A stretch of 64,000 bases of DNA from Micromonospora wenchangensis (GTDB lineage Bacteria > Actinomycetota > Actinomycetes > Mycobacteriales > Micromonosporaceae): the NCBI RefSeq assembly GCF_002210435.1, contig NZ_MZMV01000026.1:34307-98306 (forward strand). Direction: 5' to 3'. The notes under the pieces were generated by a model. The model was given only the letters and a program-made list of their open reading frames with translations, made no database searches and was not told the origin of the DNA. Of this stretch, positions 25,189 through 33,681 are shown in pieces. Numbering within the stretch: position 1 is the first letter of the stretch; each line of letters opens with the position of its first letter. Position numbers and translations under genes: made by a program.

Positions 25189-26847
25189 ATGGCACTGTCC
25201 CGACGTACCGTCCTGATCTCCGGCGCGGCGCTCGGTGCGGCCGGCGCGACCGCCGGCCGGTCCACGCCCGCCGACGCCGACGGGCGTCCCGCCCGGCCGG
25301 TGGCCCCCGCCCGGAACCGGCCGCTGGTCTGGCCGTTCACCCTGGGGGTGGCCTCCGGCGACCCCGACCACCAGGGGGTGGTGCTGTGGACCCGGCTGGC
25401 GCCGCAGCCGTTGGCCGGGGACGGTCTGGGCGGGATGCCCGGACGGACGGTCGAGGTGCAGTGGGAGGTGGCCGCCGACGAACTGTTCCGGCACGTCGTC
25501 CAGCGGGGTACGCAGACCGCCCGACCCGAGTCGGCGCACAGCGTGCACGTCGAGCTGACCGGGCTGCTGCCGGGACGGGAGTACTTCTACCGGTTCCGGG
25601 CCGAGGGACACCTCTCCCCCACCGCGCGCACCCGGACCGCGCCCGACCCGGCGTCCCTGCCCGCCGCGCTGGCGATGGGTTTCGTCTCCTGCTCCCACTA
25701 CGAGCAGGGGTACTTCACCGCCTACCGGCGGCTGGCCGAGAGCGCGCCGGAGCTGATCCTGCACCTCGGCGACTACCAGTACGAGTACGCCCGGGAGTAC
25801 GGCCCGGACCGGCCGCGCGGGCACGAGGGGCCGGAGACCCGGACGCTTGCCAACTACCGGCAACGGCACGCCCAATACAAGACCGACCCGGATCTGCAGG
25901 CGGCGCACGCGGTGGCCCCCTGGGCGGTGGTCTTCGACGACCACGAGGTGGAGAACAACTGGGCCGGCGCGGTGCCGGAGGAGCCAGACCCGGACTTCCT
26001 GGCCCGGCGGGCCGCCGCCTTCCAGGCGTACCACGAGAACATGCCGTTGCGGCGGGCGTCGGTGCCGCGCGGTCCGGACATCGCGCTGTACCGGCGGTTG
26101 CGCTGGGGTCGGCTGGCCACCTTCCACCTGCTCGACACCAGGCAGTTCCGCGACGACCAGGCGTGCGGGGACGGCTACCGGGACTGCCCGGCGGCGGCCG
26201 ACCCGGGGCGCACCATCACCGGGACGGCGCAGGAGCAGTGGCTGCTGGACGGGTTCCGCCGCTCCGACACCCGCTGGGACCTGCTCGCCCAGCAGGTGTT
26301 CTTCGCCGCCCGCGACCGTGACCCGGGGCCGACCCGGCTGACCAGCATGGACGCCTGGGACGGCTACCTGGCCTCCCGGGACCGGATCACCCGGGGCTGG
26401 GTGGCCGCCGGGGTCCGCAACCCGGTGGTGCTCACCGGCGACGTGCACGCGCACTGGGCGGCCGACCTGAAGCTGGACTACCTCGACCCGGCGGCGCGGA
26501 CGGTCGGTACCGAGCTGGTCTGTTCCTCGGTCACCTCGGGCGGGGACGGTTTCGACTCGGCCAGCGGCTCGCACCCCTGGCTGCGTACCAACCCGCACCT
26601 GCGGTTCCAGAACGACCTGCGCGGTTTCGTCCGGACCACGATCACCCCGGCGCAGCTCAGCGCCGACTTCATGGTGCTGCCGTACGTGACCCGGGCGGGC
26701 GCGCCGGCGTATCCCCGGGCGTCGTTCGTGGTCGAGGACCGGGTGCCCGGCCTGCACCAGACGTACGACCGGCCGCCGTCCACCAGCCGCGCCCGGCCGG
26801 TGGACCGGGACCGGTACACGGTCGAGACGGAGACCGGACTGCGCTGA
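25189..26847 (+). CDS. phoD: Tat-exported PhoD-like alkaline phosphatase
   Basis: The 552-aa protein begins with a twin-arginine signal (LSRRTVLISGAALGAAGA), then an immunoglobulin-like PhoD N-terminal domain (about 45-155) and a metallophosphatase domain. Metal-site motifs are CSHYEQGY, LHLGDYQYEY, FDDHEVENNW and VLTGDVHAHW. PhoD enzymes are Ca/Fe-dependent phosphodiesterases/monoesterases that act outside the cell to release phosphate. GGGGAGG precedes the ATG. It is divergent from the fused E1 gene; no clear Pho box was seen upstream. Confidence 0.94.
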   Translation: MALSRRTVLISGAALGAAGATAGRSTPADADGRPARPVAPARNRPLVWPFTLGVASGDPDHQGVVLWTRLAPQPLAGDGLGGMPGRTVEVQWEVAADELFRHVVQRGTQTARPESAHSVHVELTGLLPGREYFYRFRAEGHLSPTARTRTAPDPASLPAALAMGFVSCSHYEQGYFTAYRRLAESAPELILHLGDYQYEYAREYGPDRPRGHEGPETRTLANYRQRHAQYKTDPDLQAAHAVAPWAVVFDDHEVENNWAGAVPEEPDPDFLARRAAAFQAYHENMPLRRASVPRGPDIALYRRLRWGRLATFHLLDTRQFRDDQACGDGYRDCPAAADPGRTITGTAQEQWLLDGFRRSDTRWDLLAQQVFFAARDRDPGPTRLTSMDAWDGYLASRDRITRGWVAAGVRNPVVLTGDVHAHWAADLKLDYLDPAARTVGTELVCSSVTSGGDGFDSASGSHPWLRTNPHLRFQNDLRGFVRTTITPAQLSADFMVLPYVTRAGAPAYPRASFVVEDRVPGLHQTYDRPPSTSRARPVDRDRYTVETETGLR

Positions 26848-26884
26848 GCGGCCCGCGTCCGGGTCGGCCGGGGGCCGGGGGGGT

Positions 26885-26927
26885 TCAGCCGGGTGCGGGT
26901 CAGCCGGGAGGTGCGGGTCAGCCGGGG
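26885..26927. repeat. Imperfect direct repeat around the YjbQ stop codon
   Basis: TCAGCCGGG occurs three times, at about 26885, 26900 and 26918, interleaved with GTGCGGG. The third copy holds the stop codon of the YjbQ gene, so each copy could be a former coding end. It appears to be local slippage. Confidence 0.45.
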
Positions 26928-27322
26928 AGGAAGGAGAAGCGGACCTGACGCGACGGGTTGTCGCCGTTGGGGTCGACCAGGCAGACCGACTGCCAGGTGC
27001 CGAGCTGGAGCCGGCCGCCGAGCACCGGCAGCGTCGCGTACGGCGGGACGAAGGCGGGCAGCACGTGGTCGCGGCCGTGGCCGGGCGAGCCGTGCCGGTG
27101 CCGCCAGCGGTCGTCGGTGGGCAGCAGGTCGTCGAGGGCCCGCAGCAGGTCGTCGTCGGAGCCGGCGCCGGTCTCGATGATCGCCACCCCGGCGGTGGCG
27201 TGCGGCACGAAGACGTGCAGCAGGCCGTCGCCCTGCCCGGCGACGAACCGTTCCGCCTCGGCCGTGATGTCGGCGACGGTGGGACGGGAACCGGTCCGGA
27301 CGGTGATCACCTCACTGCGCAT
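26918..27322 (-). CDS. YjbQ/UPF0047 family protein
   Basis: The 134-aa product has the YjbQ signature: EVITVRTGSRPTVADITAE at the start, HVFVPHATAGVAIIETG and, near the end, GTWQSVCLVDPNGDNPSR. This family carries weak thiamine phosphate synthase activity, but its true role is unclear. The ATG at 27322 is favoured over one three codons earlier because CAGAAT lies seven bases upstream, resembling a leaderless -10 element. It converges with phoD. Confidence 0.9.
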   Translation of the reverse strand: MRSEVITVRTGSRPTVADITAEAERFVAGQGDGLLHVFVPHATAGVAIIETGAGSDDDLLRALDDLLPTDDRWRHRHGSPGHGRDHVLPAFVPPYATLPVLGGRLQLGTWQSVCLVDPNGDNPSRQVRFSFLPG

Positions 27323-27587
27323 ACGGCGCATTCTGCCGCATCCGTCGCGCGACCGCCGCCGGCCCGGGGCGGGACGGCCGGCCGGGGTGCCGGGCACGGT
27401 CGGGGCAGTCGGGCGGTGTCGGCGTCCGGGCGGCCCGAGGGCGCGGCCGGCCGGTCGGCCCACGCAAAGTTACCGGCGGGTACCTGTGTTCAGCGTCGCG
27501 TCTGGGGGAGCAAGACGTGACGACGGGTGCCACCAGAGGGCAGGATGGCGCTAGAGACCTATCCCACACACAACCGAGGGAACGCCT

Positions 27588-30326
27588 GTGGCTACGGAAC
27601 GCAAGCGCCCGGTGATCACCGCTGGTCTGCCGAGCCAGCTTCCGGACATCGACCCCGAAGAGACCGGCGAATGGGTCGAGTCGCTCGACGGTGTCATCGA
27701 CGAGCGCGGAACCAAGCGCGCCCGGTACGTCATGCTGAGCCTGCTGGAGCGGGCCCGCGAGCGGCAGGTCGGGGTTCCGTCCCTGACCACCACCGACTAC
27801 ATCAACACCATCGCCCCGGAGCAGGAACCCTGGTTCCCGGGTGACGAGCACATCGAGCGGCGGATCCGGGCGTACGTCAGGTGGAACGCGGCGATGCTGG
27901 TGCACCGGGCGCAGCGGCCGGAGATCGGCGTCGGCGGGCACATCTCCACCTTCGCCAGCTCCGCGTCCCTCTACGAGGTGGGCTTCAACCACTTCTTCCG
28001 GGGCAAGAACCACCCGGGCGGTGGCGACCACATCTTCTACCAGGGCCACGCCTCCCCGGGCATGTACGGGCGGGCGTTCCTGGAGGGTCGGCTCTCGGAG
28101 GACCAGCTCGACGGGTTCCGGCAGGAGCTGTCGCACCCGGGCGGCGGGCTGCCGTCGTACCCGCACCCGCGGCTGATGCCGGACTTCTGGGAGTTCCCCA
28201 CGGTCTCGATGGGTCTGGGTCCGCTGAACGCGATCTACCAGGCCCGGTTCAATCGCTACCTGCACCACCGCGGCATCAAGGACACCTCCCAGCAGCACGT
28301 CTGGGCGTTCCTCGGCGACGGCGAGATGGACGAGGTCGAGTCGCTCGGCGCGATCGGCGTGGCCGCCCGCGAGGAGCTGGACAACCTCACCTTCGTGATC
28401 AACTGCAACCTCCAGCGGCTGGACGGCCCGGTCCGGGGCAACGGCAAGGTGATGCAGGAGCTGGAGGCGTTCTTCCGGGGCGCCGGCTGGAACGTGATCA
28501 AGGTGGTCTGGGGCCGGGAGTGGGACCCGCTGCTCGCCGCGGACACCGACGGCGCGCTGGTCAACCTGATGAACACCACCCCCGACGGCGACTACCAGAC
28601 CTACAAGGCGGAGTCCGGGGCGTACGTGCGGGAGCACTTCTTCGGCCGCGACCAGCGGACCCGCAAGATGGTCGAGCACCTGTCGGACGACGAGATCTGG
28701 AACCTCAAGCGGGGCGGGCACGACTACCGCAAGCTCTACGCGGCCTACAAGGCGGCCACCGAGCACACCGGGCAGCCGACAGTCATCCTGGCCAAGACCA
28801 TCAAGGGCTGGACGCTGGGCTCGCACTTCGAGGGCCGCAACGCCACGCACCAGATGAAGAAGCTGACGCTTGACGACCTCAAGCTGTTCCGCGACCGGCT
28901 CTACCTGGACATCCCGGATAAGGCGCTGGAGGACAACCCCTACCTGCCGCCGTACTACACCCCGGGTGAGTCCTCGGACGAGCTGGCGTACCTGCGGGAG
29001 CGGCGCGAGCAGCTCGGCGGTTACCTGCCGTCCCGGCGGACCAGCCACAAGAAGCTGGCGATCCCGGGGTCGGAGCGGTTCGCCGACGTCAAGCGCGGCT
29101 CGGGCAAGCAGAAGGTGGCCACCACGATGGCCTTCGTCCGCCTGCTCAAGGACATCATGAAGGACAAGGAGTTCGGCAAGCGCTGGGTGCCGATCATCCC
29201 GGACGAGGCGCGCACCTTCGGCCTCGACTCGATCTTCCCGACCGCGAAGATCTACTCGCCGCACGGCCAGCGGTACACCTCGGTCGACCGGGACCTGTTC
29301 CTGTCCTACAAGGAGTCGACCACCGGGCAGATCCTGCACGAGGGGATCAACGAGGCCGGTTCGGTCGCCTCGTTCACCGCCGCCGGCACCTCGTACGCCA
29401 CCCACGACGAGCCGATGATCCCGATGTACATCTTCTACTCGATGTTCGGGTTCCAGCGCACCGGTGACGGCTTCTGGGCGGCGGCCGACCAGATGGCGCG
29501 GGGCTTCGTCCTCGGCGCGACCGCCGGGCGGACCACGCTCAACGGTGAGGGCCTCCAGCACGAGGACGGCCACTCGCTGCTGCTGGCCGCCACCAACCCG
29601 GCGGTGGTCGCCTACGACGCGGCGTTCGCCTTCGAGCTGGCGCACATCGTGGAGAACGGCCTGCACCGGATGTACGGCGAGGAGCAGGAGAACGTCTTCT
29701 ACTACCTCACCATCTACAACGAGCCGATCCACCAGCCGGTGGAGCCGGCCGACGTGGACGTCGACGGGCTACTCAAGGGCATCTACCGCTACGCGCCGGC
29801 CCCCAAGGTCGACGGCCCGAAGGCGAACATCCTGGCCTCCGGCACCGGCATGCAGTGGGCGCTCAAGGCGCAGCAGCTCCTCGCCCAGGACTGGGGGGTG
29901 GCCGCCGACGTCTGGTCGGTGACGTCCTGGACGGAGCTGCGCCGCGACGCGGTGCTCTGCGAGGAGCACAACCTGCTCAACCCGGGCGCGGAGCAGCGGG
30001 TGCCGTACATCCAGCAGAAGCTGGCCGACGCCGACGGGCCGAAGGTCGCGGTCAGCGACTGGATGCGCGCGGTACCGGACCTGATCGCCCGCTGGGTACC
30101 CGGCGACTACACCTCGCTCGGCACCGACGGTTTCGGCATGTCGGACACCCGGCACGCGCTGCGGCGGCACTTCCACGTCGACGCCGAGTCGGTGGCGGTG
30201 GCGACGCTGCGGCAGCTCGCCCTGCGCGGCACGGTGCCGGCCGGCGTCCCGGCCGAGGCCGCCAAGAAGTACGCGATCGACGACGTCAACGCCGCCCCGG
30301 TCGGCGAGACGGGCGGGGACAGCTAG
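27588..30326 (+). CDS. aceE: Pyruvate dehydrogenase E1, homodimeric type
   Basis: The 912-aa protein is a complete AceE: an N-terminal YVMLSLLERARERQVG region, the thiamine-binding GDGEMDEVES and NLTFVINCNLQRLDGPVRGN, and a transketolase-like C-terminal half ending in FGMSDTRHALRRHFHVD. It converts pyruvate plus lipoyl-E2 to acetyl-E2 and CO2. The GTG start is behind GAGGGA. E2 and E3 genes are not adjacent. It supplies acetyl-CoA that the downstream fatty-acid operon uses. A strong hairpin follows the stop. Confidence 0.96.
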   Translation: MATERKRPVITAGLPSQLPDIDPEETGEWVESLDGVIDERGTKRARYVMLSLLERARERQVGVPSLTTTDYINTIAPEQEPWFPGDEHIERRIRAYVRWNAAMLVHRAQRPEIGVGGHISTFASSASLYEVGFNHFFRGKNHPGGGDHIFYQGHASPGMYGRAFLEGRLSEDQLDGFRQELSHPGGGLPSYPHPRLMPDFWEFPTVSMGLGPLNAIYQARFNRYLHHRGIKDTSQQHVWAFLGDGEMDEVESLGAIGVAAREELDNLTFVINCNLQRLDGPVRGNGKVMQELEAFFRGAGWNVIKVVWGREWDPLLAADTDGALVNLMNTTPDGDYQTYKAESGAYVREHFFGRDQRTRKMVEHLSDDEIWNLKRGGHDYRKLYAAYKAATEHTGQPTVILAKTIKGWTLGSHFEGRNATHQMKKLTLDDLKLFRDRLYLDIPDKALEDNPYLPPYYTPGESSDELAYLRERREQLGGYLPSRRTSHKKLAIPGSERFADVKRGSGKQKVATTMAFVRLLKDIMKDKEFGKRWVPIIPDEARTFGLDSIFPTAKIYSPHGQRYTSVDRDLFLSYKESTTGQILHEGINEAGSVASFTAAGTSYATHDEPMIPMYIFYSMFGFQRTGDGFWAAADQMARGFVLGATAGRTTLNGEGLQHEDGHSLLLAATNPAVVAYDAAFAFELAHIVENGLHRMYGEEQENVFYYLTIYNEPIHQPVEPADVDVDGLLKGIYRYAPAPKVDGPKANILASGTGMQWALKAQQLLAQDWGVAADVWSVTSWTELRRDAVLCEEHNLLNPGAEQRVPYIQQKLADADGPKVAVSDWMRAVPDLIARWVPGDYTSLGTDGFGMSDTRHALRRHFHVDAESVAVATLRQLALRGTVPAGVPAEAAKKYAIDDVNAAPVGETGGDS

Positions 30327-30344
30327 TCCCCGGGGTACGACGCA

Positions 30345-30372
30345 GGGCCCGGCGCGGTGCGCCGGGCCCTTT
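30345..30372 (+). terminator. Rho-independent-type terminator after aceE
   Basis: GGGCCCGGCGC (30345-30355) pairs perfectly with GCGCCGGGCCC (30359-30369) over an 11-bp stem with a 3-nt loop, followed by TTT. It lies between converging aceE and the SRPBCC gene and could stop transcription from both sides. Confidence 0.75.
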
Positions 30373-30389
30373 CGCGTCGCCGGGTCGGG

Positions 30390-30836
30390 TCAGCCGACGG
30401 CGGCCAGATCGGTGAGCCGGGCCAGCGACTCCTCCAGGTCGGCACCGACCCGGCGCAGTCCGAGGCGCAGCAGGGCGCCCTTGACCGGGCCGGCCGGCCA
30501 GCGCACCACGATCAGCCGGACGATGGTGCCGCCCTCCTCCTCGTCGGCGGTGAGCTGCACGTAGATCTCGGTGCGCGCCTCGGCGCGGGCCCCGGCGCCC
30601 CGGGCGCGTTCCCGCCAGCCGATCAGGGTGGGCTCCTGGTAGGCGATCACCTCGGCCTCGTGCGCCGAGCCGCGCCCGGCCTGGACGAGTTGTCGACGAC
30701 CGAAGCCCTCCCCCGAGAGGACCTCGGCGGCCCGGACCCCGGCCAGCCAGGCGGGCAACTGCTCGGCCCGCTGTACGACTTCCCAGACCGCTTCCACCGG
30801 CGCCGTCACGTGCGCACTGCGTTCGACGAGGATCAT
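30390..30836 (-). CDS. SRPBCC (START-like) family protein
   Basis: The 148-aa protein has the SRPBCC polyketide-cyclase/START-like outline: an opening VERSAHVTAPVEAVWEVVQRAEQLPAW, a central strand pair and a long C-terminal helix GADLEESLARLTDL. Such folds bind hydrophobic ligands in a central cavity. It is a single gene divergent from the beta-glucosidase operon. The ligand is unknown. Confidence 0.85.
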   Translation of the reverse strand: MILVERSAHVTAPVEAVWEVVQRAEQLPAWLAGVRAAEVLSGEGFGRRQLVQAGRGSAHEAEVIAYQEPTLIGWRERARGAGARAEARTEIYVQLTADEEEGGTIVRLIVVRWPAGPVKGALLRLGLRRVGADLEESLARLTDLAAVG

Positions 30837-31018
30837 TCTGTTCTTCCCCCACTGAGGACATCCGCGATATTCCGCACTCTATGCGCTAAATCGGACTTAC
30901 CGGGACGTGTTTGGTGAAGACACGCCGAAAACCCTTGCGCCCGCATTGCTTCGCGCCTATGGCGCTCGGGGACTTCGCGCCCTAGAGTGCGAACACGTTT
31001 CGCGTTCTGGGAGGGTGG
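30837..31018. promoter_or_regulatory. Divergent promoter region, SRPBCC gene and GH1-MFS operon
   Basis: The left part (30860-30895) is unusually AT-rich for this genome. A short symmetric element GCGCC-TAT-GGCGC lies at 30953-30965, and a GAAC/GTTC pair flanks 30990-31006. A sugar-responsive operator for the beta-glucosidase operon would be expected here, but no regulator gene adjoins. Confidence 0.35.
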
Positions 31019-32344
31019 ATGACGACCGCACCGATCCCCGGTTTCCCCGCCGGCTTCCGTTGGGGGGTGTCCACCTCGGCGTACCAGATCGAGGGGGGCG
31101 CCACCGCCGACGGCCGGGGACCGTCCATCTGGGACACCTTCGCGCACACCCCCGGCCGGATCGTCGACGGCAGCACCGGCGACGTGGCCTGCGACCACTA
31201 CCATCGGCACCGGGAGGACGTCGCGCTGCTGGCCGGCCTCGGGGTGTCGGCGTACCGGTTCTCGATCGCCTGGCCCCGGGTGCGACCCGGCGGCACCGGC
31301 CCGGTCAACGCCGCCGGCCTGGACTTCTACGACCGGCTCGTCGACGACCTGCTGGCCGCCGGCATCGACCCGGTCGCCACCCTGTTCCACTGGGACCTGC
31401 CGCAGCCGCTCCAGGACGCCGGCGGCTGGCTGAACCGGGACACCGCCGCCCACTTCGCCGAGTACGCCGACGTGACCGCCGCCCGCCTCGGCGACCGGGT
31501 GAAGCTGTGGATCACCCTCAACGAGCCGTTCATCCACCTGAGCCTCGGCCACGGCACCGGGGAGCACGCCCCCGGCCAGACGCTGCTCTTCGACTCCTTC
31601 CCGGCCGCCCACCACCAACTGCTCGGGCACGGGCTGGCGGTGACCGCGCTGCGCGCCCGCAGCAGCTCCCCGGTGGCCATCGCCAACAACTACTCGCCTG
31701 TCGTCCGCCACGGCGACACCGACGCCGACCAGGCTGCCGCGGCGGCGTACGATGCCCTGCACAACCACCTGTTCACCGACCCGCTGCTGGGCCGGGGCTA
31801 CCCCGACGGTTTCGACCCGGGCGTGGTCCGCGACGGCGACCTGGCGGTGATCGCCGCGCCGCTGGACGTGCTCGGCGTCAACTACTACAACCCGACCGGG
31901 GTACGCGCCCCCGGGGAGGGCTCCCCGCTGCCGTTCGAGCTGGTCCCGCTGGAGGGCTACCCGCGTACCGCGTTCGACTGGCCGGTGGTCCCGGACGGAC
32001 TGCGTACCCTGCTCGTCGGCCTGCGCGACAGGTACGGCGACGCGCTGCCGCCGATCCAGGTCACCGAGGGCGGCTGCGCCTACGACGACGTCCCGGACGC
32101 CGACGGCCTGGTGCCCGACCCGGACCGGATCGCCTACCTCGACGGGCACCTGCGCGCCGTGCGGGCCGCCATCGACGAGGGCGTCGACGTGACCGGGTAC
32201 TTCGTCTGGTCGCTGCTGGACAACTGGGAGTGGGCGGAGGGCTTCACCAAGCGGTTCGGCCTGGTGCACGTCGACTTCGCCACCGGAACCCGCACGCCCA
32301 AGTCCTCGTACGCCTGGTACCGGGCCCAGGTCGGCCGGGGGTGA
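31019..32344 (+). CDS. GH1 beta-glucosidase
   Basis: The 441-aa protein is a complete family 1 glycosidase: FRWGVSTSAYQIEG at the start, RFSIAWPRV, the acid/base in TLNEPF and the nucleophile in VTEGG (family usual form is TENG), ending in SLLDNWEWAEGFTKRFGLV. It has no signal peptide, so it hydrolyses disaccharides or short glucosides after uptake. GGGAGGGTGG precedes the ATG. Its stop overlaps the transporter start as GTGA, so the two form an import-and-cleave pair. Confidence 0.95.
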   Translation: MTTAPIPGFPAGFRWGVSTSAYQIEGGATADGRGPSIWDTFAHTPGRIVDGSTGDVACDHYHRHREDVALLAGLGVSAYRFSIAWPRVRPGGTGPVNAAGLDFYDRLVDDLLAAGIDPVATLFHWDLPQPLQDAGGWLNRDTAAHFAEYADVTAARLGDRVKLWITLNEPFIHLSLGHGTGEHAPGQTLLFDSFPAAHHQLLGHGLAVTALRARSSSPVAIANNYSPVVRHGDTDADQAAAAAYDALHNHLFTDPLLGRGYPDGFDPGVVRDGDLAVIAAPLDVLGVNYYNPTGVRAPGEGSPLPFELVPLEGYPRTAFDWPVVPDGLRTLLVGLRDRYGDALPPIQVTEGGCAYDDVPDADGLVPDPDRIAYLDGHLRAVRAAIDEGVDVTGYFVWSLLDNWEWAEGFTKRFGLVHVDFATGTRTPKSSYAWYRAQVGRG

Positions 32345-33618
32345 CCACCGTCGACCCGACGCCGGCCTCGCTGCCGGCGGCGCTCGCCGACCCGGTCGTC
32401 CCGGTCCGGCGGAGCTGGATCGCCTTGATCTTCGCGGCCAACCTCGGCGTGTGGATGGCCTTCTTCACCCCGATCCAGGTGCTGCTGCCGCAGCAGGTGG
32501 AACGGATCTCGCCGGACCACAAGGAGGCGATGCTGGCCGTCGTCACCGGGCTGGGCGCGCTCGCGGCGGTGCTGGCCAACCCGCTCGCCGGGGCGCTGTC
32601 GGACCGCACCTGCCTGCGCGTCGGCGGGCGGGAGTTCGGCCGCCGGCACGTCTGGACGGCCGGCGGCGCGGTGCTCGGCGCGCTGGCGCTGGTGCTGCTG
32701 GCCCGGCAGCAGACCATCGCCGGGGTCGCGCTGGGCTGGGTCGCCGCCCAGGTCTGCTTCAACGCGATGCTGGCCAGCCTCACCGCCGGCATCCCGGACC
32801 GGGTGCCGGTCGTGCAGCGCGGCGGGGTCTCCGGCTGGGTGGGCATCCCGCAGGCGCTCGGCCTGGTGCTCGGCGCGGTGCTGGTCACCGCCCTGGTCAG
32901 CGGCACCGTGCCCGGCTACACGGCGATGGCGCTGGCGGTGCTGCTGCTGTCGCTGCCGTTCGCGTTCCTCACCCCCGACGACCCGCTGCCCCGGCAGCAC
33001 CGCCCACCGCTGCGGCTGCGCGCGCTGGTCGCCTCGATGTGGATCGACCCGCGCCGGCACCCGGACTTCGCCTGGGCCTGGATCACCCGGTTCCTGGTGC
33101 AGATCGGCAACGCCCTGGGCACCCTCTACCTGCTGTACTTCCTCACCGACGGGGTGCGCTACCCCGACCCCGAGGGCGGGCTGCTGGTGCTGATCCTGCT
33201 CTACACCCTGGGCATGATGCTCACCGCCGTGGTCGCCGGGATGCTGTCCGACCGGTCCGGCCGGCGCAAGGTCTACGTGATCGTCTCCGGGGTGGTGATG
33301 GCGGTGGCCGCGCTGCTGCTGGCGGTCGCGCCGACCTGGCCGACGGCGCTGGTCGCGGCCGTGCTGCTCGGTGCCGGCTACGGCGTGTACCTGTCGGTCG
33401 ACGCGGCGCTGATCACCGAGGTGCTGCCGCGCGCCACCGACCGGGCCAAGGACCTCGGCGTGATCAACATCGCGAACTCGGCACCCCAGGTGCTCGGTCC
33501 GGCGCTGTCCGCCCCGATCGTGGTCCACCTGGGCGGCTACCCGACGCTCTACGCGGTGACCGCCGTGGTGACCCTGCTCGGCAGCGCCCTGGTCCTCAAG
33601 ATCCGGGGCGTGCGTTGA
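32341..33618 (+). CDS. MFS/GPH-like sugar transporter
   Basis: The 425-aa protein reads as about twelve membrane helices with a central cytoplasmic loop (around 215-245). The loop after helix 2-3 (GALSDRTCLRVGGREFGRRH) resembles the DRT-GRR pattern of sucrose/glucoside importers, and the second-half copy is GMLSDRSGRRK. The GTG start overlaps the beta-glucosidase stop. Inferred role: proton- or cation-coupled uptake of the glucoside cleaved by the GH1 enzyme. The hairpin at 33629-33659 follows. Confidence 0.9.
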   Translation: MTTVDPTPASLPAALADPVVPVRRSWIALIFAANLGVWMAFFTPIQVLLPQQVERISPDHKEAMLAVVTGLGALAAVLANPLAGALSDRTCLRVGGREFGRRHVWTAGGAVLGALALVLLARQQTIAGVALGWVAAQVCFNAMLASLTAGIPDRVPVVQRGGVSGWVGIPQALGLVLGAVLVTALVSGTVPGYTAMALAVLLLSLPFAFLTPDDPLPRQHRPPLRLRALVASMWIDPRRHPDFAWAWITRFLVQIGNALGTLYLLYFLTDGVRYPDPEGGLLVLILLYTLGMMLTAVVAGMLSDRSGRRKVYVIVSGVVMAVAALLLAVAPTWPTALVAAVLLGAGYGVYLSVDAALITEVLPRATDRAKDLGVINIANSAPQVLGPALSAPIVVHLGGYPTLYAVTAVVTLLGSALVLKIRGVR

Positions 33619-33628
33619 CGGTGCGGCG

Positions 33629-33659
33629 GCGACCCGGCCCCCTGGGGAAACCGGGTCGC
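33629..33659 (+). terminator. Hairpin after the MFS gene
   Basis: GCGACCCGG (33629-33637) pairs perfectly with CCGGGTCGC (33651-33659); the loop also contains a short CCCC/GGGG pair. No T-tract follows, so termination is plausible but not certain. It sits just upstream of the gltX promoter. Confidence 0.5.
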
Positions 33660-33668
33660 ACCCGGCCG

Positions 33669-33674
33669 TAGGCT
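33669..33674 (+). promoter_or_regulatory. Putative -10 element of leaderless gltX
   Basis: TAGGCT matches TANNNT and ends seven bases before the GTG of gltX; no ribosome-binding site is present. This is the standard layout of leaderless actinobacterial genes. Confidence 0.55.
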
Positions 33675-33681
33675 GGACGGC

